DNA of 64,000 bases from Salinibacterium sp. (GTDB lineage Bacteria; Actinomycetota; Actinomycetes; Actinomycetales; Microbacteriaceae), in assembly GCA_019638845.1 (NCBI GenBank), contig JAHBSZ010000001.1, forward strand, positions 248,001-312,000, read 5' to 3'. Below the pieces are notes generated by a model. The model was not told the DNA's origin, did not search any database, and worked only from the letters and a program-made list of their open reading frames with translations. Shown piece by piece: positions 61,380 to 64,000 of the stretch. Made by a program: the position numbers and the translations under genes. Position 1 is the stretch's first letter. Each line of letters opens with the position of its first letter.

Positions 61380-62735
61380 ATGGCGATTTCCAAGGCGGCC
61401 CAGCCCCAATTCAACCCGTACGGTGACGACGACCCGATCGCGCCCATCGACGACGGGCCGTGGGTCGCGCCCGTCGCGAGCGGTCCCCTCAATGCCGTAC
61501 TGAGTCTTCCCGGCTCGAAGAGCCTCACGAATCGCGAACTCGTACTCGCGGCGCTCGCCAACGGACCGTCCCTGCTGCGGGCACCGCTGCACTCGCGAGA
61601 CACTGCCCTCATGGTCGAGGCGCTGCGCACCCTCGGCACCAGCATCGTGGAGGTTCCGGGCGACGGCGCCTTCGGAGCGGATCTGCTCATTACCCCCGGC
61701 GAACTCGGCGGTGGATCTATCGACTGTGGCCTCGCGGGAACCGTCATGCGGTTCCTGCCGCCCGTGGCGGCTCTCGCGCTCGGACCCGTCGCATTCGACG
61801 GCGACGAAGCCGCGCGCCGACGACCCATGCGCACGACTGTCGATGCCCTCCGGGCGCTCGGGATCGACGTGAGCGATGACGGTCGAGGCGCGCTGCCCTT
61901 CAGCCTGTATGGCACCGGCGCAGTCGCGGGCGGAGCACTCGACATCGACGCGAGTGCATCGAGCCAGTTTGTCTCCGGCCTGTTGCTCGCGGCTCCCCGG
62001 TTCGACAACGGACTGCGCCTTCGGCACACCGGCACCACACTTCCGAGCCTGCCCCACATCGACATGACCATTGCGTGCCTCGCGGCGCGCGGCGTTCACG
62101 TCGAAAACCCAGAACCCGGCCTGTGGATTGTCGAACCCGGTGAGATCCAGGCCCTCGATGTCGACATCGAGCCCGACCTCTCCAACGCAGGACCATTCCT
62201 CGCCGCTGCGCTTGTCGCGGGCGGGAGTGTGACCGTGCAGGGCTGGCCGACACACACCACTCAGGTTGGCGCGCGCATGGCCGACATCCTGCGCGACATG
62301 GGCGGGAGGGTGACCCACGGCCCGACGTCGCTGACCGTGGAGGGCGGCGACGGCATCCGAGGCATTGCCCTCGACGAAGCGAGCGAACTTGCACCCACCG
62401 TCGCCGCAGTAGCCGCGCTTGCCGATTCGGAGACCGTGCTCACGGGAATCGCTCACCTGCGCGGTCACGAAACGGACAGACTCGCCGCACTCGCGGCCGA
62501 GATCAACGCGCTCGGGGGGGATGTCACCGAGACCGTTGACGGACTCATCATCCGGCCAGCGACGCTCACGGGCGGGCCGTGGCACGCTTACGAAGATCAC
62601 CGGATGGCGACCGCGGGCGCGATCATCGGTCTTGCCATCGCGGGGGTGTCCGTCGACGACATCGGATCGACCTCGAAGACTCTCCCTCAGTTTCCCGAGC
62701 TTTGGGCTGCACTGGTGCACGGGCACCTACCGTGA
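61380..62735 (+). CDS. aroA: EPSP synthase (3-phosphoshikimate 1-carboxyvinyltransferase)
   Basis: 451 residues. [20 protein letters not shown] is the conserved substrate loop; [20 protein letters not shown] and [18 protein letters not shown] contribute phosphate and catalytic residues; [15 protein letters not shown] is the C-terminal signature. It makes EPSP from shikimate 3-phosphate and PEP in chorismate biosynthesis. Whether it is class I or II by glyphosate response cannot be told from sequence alone. First gene of an aroA-rsgA-hisN run next to sigR, an order common in actinobacteria. Confidence 0.96.
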   Translation: MAISKAAQPQFNPYGDDDPIAPIDDGPWVAPVASGPLNAVLSLPGSKSLTNRELVLAALANGPSLLRAPLHSRDTALMVEALRTLGTSIVEVPGDGAFGADLLITPGELGGGSIDCGLAGTVMRFLPPVAALALGPVAFDGDEAARRRPMRTTVDALRALGIDVSDDGRGALPFSLYGTGAVAGGALDIDASASSQFVSGLLLAAPRFDNGLRLRHTGTTLPSLPHIDMTIACLAARGVHVENPEPGLWIVEPGEIQALDVDIEPDLSNAGPFLAAALVAGGSVTVQGWPTHTTQVGARMADILRDMGGRVTHGPTSLTVEGGDGIRGIALDEASELAPTVAAVAALADSETVLTGIAHLRGHETDRLAALAAEINALGGDVTETVDGLIIRPATLTGGPWHAYEDHRMATAGAIIGLAIAGVSVDDIGSTSKTLPQFPELWAALVHGHLP

Positions 62736-63778
62736 GTTGGCTCACCGACGACGGCGATGACGAGGGCGACTACGCCGAGTACGACGAGTCCGCCGCGAAG
62801 GTGCGCCCGAACCCCAAGGCCAACAAGCCACGCAGCAAGAACCGTCCTGAGCACGCCGATGCCATCTCGGGCCGAGTGTTCAGCGTCGATCGTGGCCGTT
62901 ACGGCGTGTGGGTCGACGAGAACACACCAGACGAACGCCAGCTCATCGCCACCAAAGCTCGGGAACTCAGGACTCAGGAGGGCCGCATTTCGGTAGTAGC
63001 GGGCGACCGCGTCGACCTCGTGGGCGACACGACGGGCGATGAAGGTTCTCTCGCACGCATCGTCCGGGTGCAACCCCGAACCACGCTGCTTCGCCGCAGT
63101 GCGGATGACACGGATGCGGTCGAGCGCATCATCGTCGCGAACGCCGACCAGATGCTCATCGTCGTCGCTTCGGCCAACCCCGAGCCGCGACCGCGCCTCG
63201 TCGATCGCTATCTGGTTGCCGCCTTCGACGCCGGAATCGCCCCCATCCTCGTGATCACCAAGACCGACCTCGCCGACCCGGCGGAGTTCCTCGCGAACTT
63301 CGCCGGGCTCGACATCCGCGTGATCCAAAGCCGTTCCGACGAATTCCCCCTCGACGAGTTGCACGCGATTCTCGAGGGGCACACCACGGTCGCGGTCGGC
63401 CATTCCGGTGTGGGTAAGTCAACGCTCGTGAACGCCCTCGTGCCCGACGCGAACCGCGCTGTCGGTCGCGTGAACGACGTCACCGGACGGGGCCGGCACA
63501 CGTCGTCATCCACCATCTCGTACCGTGTGGGTACCGGCTGGATTGTCGATACCCCCGGCGTGCGCTCTTTCGGCCTCGGCCACGTCGACCCGTCGAACAT
63601 CCTCAAGTCGTTCACCGATCTTGCCGACCTGGCCCGGGACTGCCCCCGCGGGTGCACCCACTTGCCGGATGCTCCTGACTGCGCGATCGTCGAGGGTGTC
63701 GCGGCGGGGCGGCTCGGCGAGCTCGGTGCCGAGCGTCTCGAATCCTTCCAGCGACTGATCACTACGCTGGGATCGTGA
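62732..63778 (+). CDS. rsgA: Ribosome small subunit-dependent GTPase A
   Basis: 348 residues from a GTG overlapping the aroA stop (GTGA). An acidic N-terminus, then an OB fold, then a circularly permuted GTPase: G4 VITKTDLAD precedes G1 GHSGVGKST, followed by [12 protein letters not shown]. The zinc site Cys-x3-Cys-x-His-x6-Cys is in [14 protein letters not shown]. Helps 30S subunit maturation. The stop overlaps hisN by GTGA. Confidence 0.95.
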   Translation: MSWLTDDGDDEGDYAEYDESAAKVRPNPKANKPRSKNRPEHADAISGRVFSVDRGRYGVWVDENTPDERQLIATKARELRTQEGRISVVAGDRVDLVGDTTGDEGSLARIVRVQPRTTLLRRSADDTDAVERIIVANADQMLIVVASANPEPRPRLVDRYLVAAFDAGIAPILVITKTDLADPAEFLANFAGLDIRVIQSRSDEFPLDELHAILEGHTTVAVGHSGVGKSTLVNALVPDANRAVGRVNDVTGRGRHTSSSTISYRVGTGWIVDTPGVRSFGLGHVDPSNILKSFTDLADLARDCPRGCTHLPDAPDCAIVEGVAAGRLGELGAERLESFQRLITTLGS

Positions 63779-64000
63779 CCGACTTTTCTCTCGCCGACGA
63801 TCTCGCCCTCGCCCTGGCCCTCGCGGCCGATGCAGACCACATTTCGCTTGACAGGTTCCGAGCCGTCGATCTCGTCGTCACCACGAAGCCCGATCGCACC
63901 CCGGTAACGGATGCCGACCAGGCGGTCGAACGCAGCATCAGGTCAGGTATCGAAGCTGCACGGCCGACGGACTCGATCCTCGGCGAAGAATATGGCACTC
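63775..64000 (+). CDS. hisN: Histidinol-phosphatase / inositol monophosphatase family (partial)
   Basis: The GTG at 63775 overlaps the rsgA stop; 75 residues are visible before the window ends. [20 protein letters not shown] then [10 protein letters not shown] and SILGEEYG are the N-terminal metal and lithium-sensitive motifs (KPDxTPVTxAD, GEE) of the HisN/IMPase family. In actinobacteria the gene in this position is usually a histidinol-phosphate phosphatase, the basis of the symbol; an inositol monophosphatase role is the alternative. Confidence 0.85.
   Translation, partial: MTDFSLADDLALALALAADADHISLDRFRAVDLVVTTKPDRTPVTDADQAVERSIRSGIEAARPTDSILGEEYGT

Noticed and set aside
1-64000. CRISPR arrays, insertion sequences, prophage genes, replication origin
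   Set aside because: No regularly spaced direct repeats, transposase or integrase motifs, phage structural genes, or dnaA-box clusters were seen on reading both strands.

Overview
The window is a gene-dense chromosomal segment of a high-GC Actinomycetota bacterium. Markers of that phylum are Kgd (fused E1/E2 2-oxoglutarate decarboxylase), a GTP-type PEP carboxykinase next to a RamB-like regulator, an MshA-like mycothiol glycosyltransferase, a SigR/RsrA redox sigma pair with a good SigR-type promoter, and an ArsC of the mycothiol-dependent kind. Gene content and style suggest Microbacteriaceae, but this is an inference. Almost every base is coding. No gap exceeds about 150 bp apart from a 0.4 kb methyltransferase pseudogene, and many neighbours overlap by ATGA or GTGA.

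Layout. 1-3839: an LmeA/DUF2993 membrane protein (cut by the window edge), argS, a lipoprotein and a transglutaminase-like protein. 3886-10879: tRNA-Arg(CCG) followed by an accessory-looking block: a YefM-YoeB toxin-antitoxin pair, a decayed methyltransferase, an arsenic cluster (ArsR-ArsC fusion, ArsC, ArsC with a helical N-domain), a second ArsR regulator coupled to a SulP anion permease, and a PLP enzyme. 10876-14645: a VOC protein, a RamB-like regulator and pckG. 14745-18937: an ECF sigma factor with a membrane partner, then a TPM-domain protein and PspA (envelope-stress genes). 19028-26001: arginase-family enzyme, crotonase plus disulfide flavoprotein, mshA-like gene, HExxH protein, SDR, amidase. 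26088-38773: transport and regulation modules (YtrA/ABC, SMR/TetR, ABC exporter, PadR/MFS) mixed with ung, peptidase E, a phosphoribosyltransferase and an RraA-like protein. 38919-41524: metY and metX. 41634-44752: a kinase, an unidentified membrane protein and a response regulator. 44778-54979: ACT protein, MFS, GT87-like enzyme, amino-acid ABC transporter, nnrD, HAD, EamA, two CNNM/CorC proteins. 55027-64000: guaB1, kgd, rsrA, sigR, aroA, rsgA and the start of hisN.

Two window-wide signals stand out. First, about 23 start codons are preceded at 6-7 nt by a TANNNT hexamer, the arrangement expected for leaderless transcripts; this also helps choose start codons and shows two 23-bp divergent intergenic regions where opposing -10 boxes overlap. 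Second, the heptamer GGATGCC (or its complement GGCATCC) occurs about once per kb on both strands, about four times the frequency expected from base composition, and forces otherwise uncommon codon pairs.

Several regulators sit beside strong inverted repeats that look like their operators: ArsR (two copies of CATAGAC-N4-GTCTATG), PadR (13-bp arms over its own start codon), TetR (TGGTAC-N4-GTACCA), YtrA-type GntR, and YefM (GTAC cores 12 bp apart). Redox and thiol functions recur (SigR/RsrA, MshA, ArsC), so mycothiol biochemistry links several otherwise separate loci.
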